A DNA stretch of 7,346 bases, taken from positions 1 through 7,346 of the forward strand of contig MIBM01000227.1 in the NCBI GenBank assembly GCA_001830645.1, read 5' to 3'. Numbering within the stretch: the stretch's first letter is position 1; each line of letters starts with the position of its first letter. This document shows positions 6,195-7,346 of the stretch, piece by piece. The translations under genes and the position numbers were made by a program. A model generated the notes under the pieces. It saw only the letters and a list, made by a program, of their open reading frames with translations. It made no database searches and was not told the DNA's origin. The stretch comes from Spirochaetes bacterium RIFOXYC1_FULL_54_7 (GTDB taxonomy: Bacteria > Spirochaetota > Spirochaetia > Treponematales > UBA12059).

Positions 6195-6208
6195 ATCGAA
6201 CGAACGAT
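6195..6208. promoter_or_regulatory. Candidate autoregulatory operator upstream of the LacI-family gene
   Basis: ATCGAACGAACGAT is centred on the CG at 6201-6202. Its flanks extend the outer arms to TATCG/CGATA (6194-6209). It lies in the 47-nt gap between the dehydrogenase stop and the repressor ATG and matches 12 of 14 positions of the site in the divergent promoter region. A bound repressor could block read-through or a local promoter, giving autoregulation. No convincing promoter of its own was found around it; TTGATT (6171-6176) with TATCGA (6194-6199) at 17 nt is only a weak fit. Confidence 0.5.
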
Positions 6209-6231
6209 ACAGTAGCGTTCGAGAGGTGCAT

Positions 6232-7230
6232 ATGGTATCCCTATCCAGCATAGCCAGGCATGTAGGCGTTTCAAAAAGCACCGTATCCTTGGTCCTGAAC
6301 AACAAACCCAATGTATCCACTGCCATGAAGGAAAAAGTCCTTCGTGCTATTGCAGAACTTGAACCGCAGTCCATCAACGGCAGAAGTGTGTCAACAAAGA
6401 ATCCGAGCATACTCCTGATCCACCCTCTGAGCATGAGTTCTCACCAGGTTTTCCGTGAACTGCTCCAGGGGATCAAATCTGCCGTGGTGGATGAAGCCCA
6501 CGGAAATCTGACCTTGGCAGCCCACGATCCACCACTGAAACCCAACCATGCAACCAGTGCCCTGATCCACGACCCATCCTTGCGGCCGGATGGAGTGATC
6601 TTGATGGGAGCACTGGAAGATGATCCCATTTTTGGCGACATCCGGGCGGAGAAACTGCCTTGCGTTCTTCTGGCCAGGCAACACGGTCCCGAAGGTATCA
6701 GCGTGGTGGGGATGGACAACAATGCGGGGGCCCGATTGGCTGTGGAATTCCTTCTTTCCCAGGGGCACCGGAGGATTGCCTTTGTCGGGGGAGACCGCGT
6801 ATATGATTATACGGAGCTCAGGCAGCAGGGTTATAAGGACCGGATGGAATTGGAAGGCCTTGAAGCTCAGGTTTATCTTGGGAAAGGCGATGAAGCGATC
6901 GCGGAACTGCTGTCAGACACTTCAGGAACCAACCGAATGCCTACAGCGATACTGTTCGTCAATGACGAACATGCTGTAGATGGCATCAAGAAGCTCAGGG
7001 TTGCGGGGCTACAGGTACCACAGGATCTATCGGCCATCGGTTTTGATGACAGCGAGAACGCCACCGAATGCGTACCCCCCCTTACTTCGGTGAGGGTACC
7101 CAGATTTCTCATAGGCAAGCTCGCAGGCAGGACGGTTATTGATCATCTGAACCTTCCCGACATTGACCACGAAAACATTGTCCTCAAGACTACACTGACC
7201 TTACGTGATTCGGTTCGATCCTTGATATGA
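6232..7230 (+). CDS. LacI-family transcriptional regulator
   Basis: This 332-residue cytoplasmic DNA-binding protein has an N-terminal helix-turn-helix at about residues 4-23 (SLSSIARHVGVSKSTVSLVLN) and a periplasmic-binding-protein-like effector domain from about 58 on. Family hallmarks in that domain are GISVVGMDNNAGARLAVEFL, then QGHRRIAFVGG, a TAILFVNDEHAV segment, GLQVPQDLSAIGFDD (GFDD about 270-273) and PPLTSVRVP (282-290). The ATG at 6232 is chosen because GAGAGG lies 5 nt upstream and the helix-turn-helix begins immediately after. A longer frame from 6175 would start inside the dehydrogenase and cross the operator. The hinge is unusual: ELEPQSINGRSV replaces the normal YxPNxxARxL pattern. 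It most likely represses the divergent sugar operon and itself, relieved by the imported sugar or a breakdown product; the effector is unknown. Confidence 0.95.
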   Translation: MVSLSSIARHVGVSKSTVSLVLNNKPNVSTAMKEKVLRAIAELEPQSINGRSVSTKNPSILLIHPLSMSSHQVFRELLQGIKSAVVDEAHGNLTLAAHDPPLKPNHATSALIHDPSLRPDGVILMGALEDDPIFGDIRAEKLPCVLLARQHGPEGISVVGMDNNAGARLAVEFLLSQGHRRIAFVGGDRVYDYTELRQQGYKDRMELEGLEAQVYLGKGDEAIAELLSDTSGTNRMPTAILFVNDEHAVDGIKKLRVAGLQVPQDLSAIGFDDSENATECVPPLTSVRVPRFLIGKLAGRTVIDHLNLPDIDHENIVLKTTLTLRDSVRSLI

Positions 7231-7346
7231 AGCTTATTGAAGACCAAGCATCCCAAGCCGCTACTGCCAGCCTGGAATATATCAATTAGGTCACAACAAT
7301 CTATTAGAAAAAATGCCGGCCCGCAACCAACGGGACTGGCTGCAGG
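7231..7346. other. Downstream intergenic segment without a recognised gene
   Basis: No coding frame or RNA gene is recognised here. There is no hairpin with a T-run in the direction of the LacI-family gene. The only structure seen is the hairpin near the right edge, described separately. Confidence 0.6.
7308..7340 (-). terminator. Intrinsic terminator for a gene converging from beyond the right edge
   Basis: On the minus strand GCC-A-G-T-CCCG pairs with CGGG-C-C-GGC around a 7-nt loop. This gives 8 base pairs with one mismatch and one bulged T. It is followed by A and then six Ts (7313-7308). The T-run is on the minus strand only, so it fits the end of a leftward gene outside the window rather than the end of the LacI-family gene. 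Confidence 0.55.

Noticed and set aside
6175..6231. Longer N-terminus for the LacI-family protein starting at 6175
   Set aside because: It would begin inside the dehydrogenase gene, lacks a suitable ribosome binding site and adds residues ahead of a helix-turn-helix that normally starts the protein. The ATG at 6232 has GAGAGG at good spacing.
1..7346. CRISPR arrays, insertion sequences, tRNA or rRNA genes, phage or defence genes
   Set aside because: No repeat-spacer pattern, transposase-like protein, terminal inverted repeats or RNA gene signature was seen; the window is filled by a coherent catabolic locus.

Overview
The window is a compact sugar-uptake and sugar-hydrolysis locus, read outward in both directions from one 217-bp intergenic region (4969-5185). 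G+C is near half by eye. The organism looks like a Gram-negative-type bacterium. The solute-binding protein has a signal peptide ending in an AFA/TGATET-like junction with no lipobox cysteine, a style that recalls free-living spirochaetes such as Sphaerochaeta or Spirochaeta. That taxonomic guess is an inference from protein style, not a demonstrated assignment.

Minus strand, in transcription order: a periplasmic sugar-binding protein (4968-3709), a hairpin plus T-run in the gap (3656-3687), a MalF-type permease (3635-2754), a MalG-type permease (2751-1921), and a family 31 glycoside hydrolase (1904 to beyond the left edge, 634 codons visible, both catalytic aspartates present). The spacing is tight (2 bp and 16 bp between the last three genes), so this reads as one operon. 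It would import an alpha-linked oligosaccharide or glycoside intact through a CUT1-type ABC transporter and cleave it in the cytoplasm. No ATPase gene is present.

Plus strand: an MDR-superfamily NAD-dependent dehydrogenase of the 'SPGTE' type (5186-6184), then a LacI-family repressor (6232-7230), 47 nt apart. The dehydrogenase may act on the released sugar or a derivative, but its substrate cannot be read from sequence.

Regulation: the minus-strand operon has a near-consensus sigma70 promoter (TTGACA, 17 nt, TACAAT at 5107-5079). A CG-centred pseudo-palindrome lies just at its predicted start site (5058-5071). A 12/14-identical copy sits directly upstream of the LacI gene (6195-6208), and a perfect split palindrome with the same half-site, ATCGAAC, lies inside the first codons of the dehydrogenase (5231-5247). 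Together these suggest a local LacI regulon with autoregulation. The last 116 bp hold no gene, but contain a terminator-like hairpin oriented for a gene converging from the right.

Overall this is a recognisable type of catabolic locus. I see no evidence of a wholly new system. The points most worth checking are the operator set, the intra-operon attenuator and the role of the dehydrogenase.
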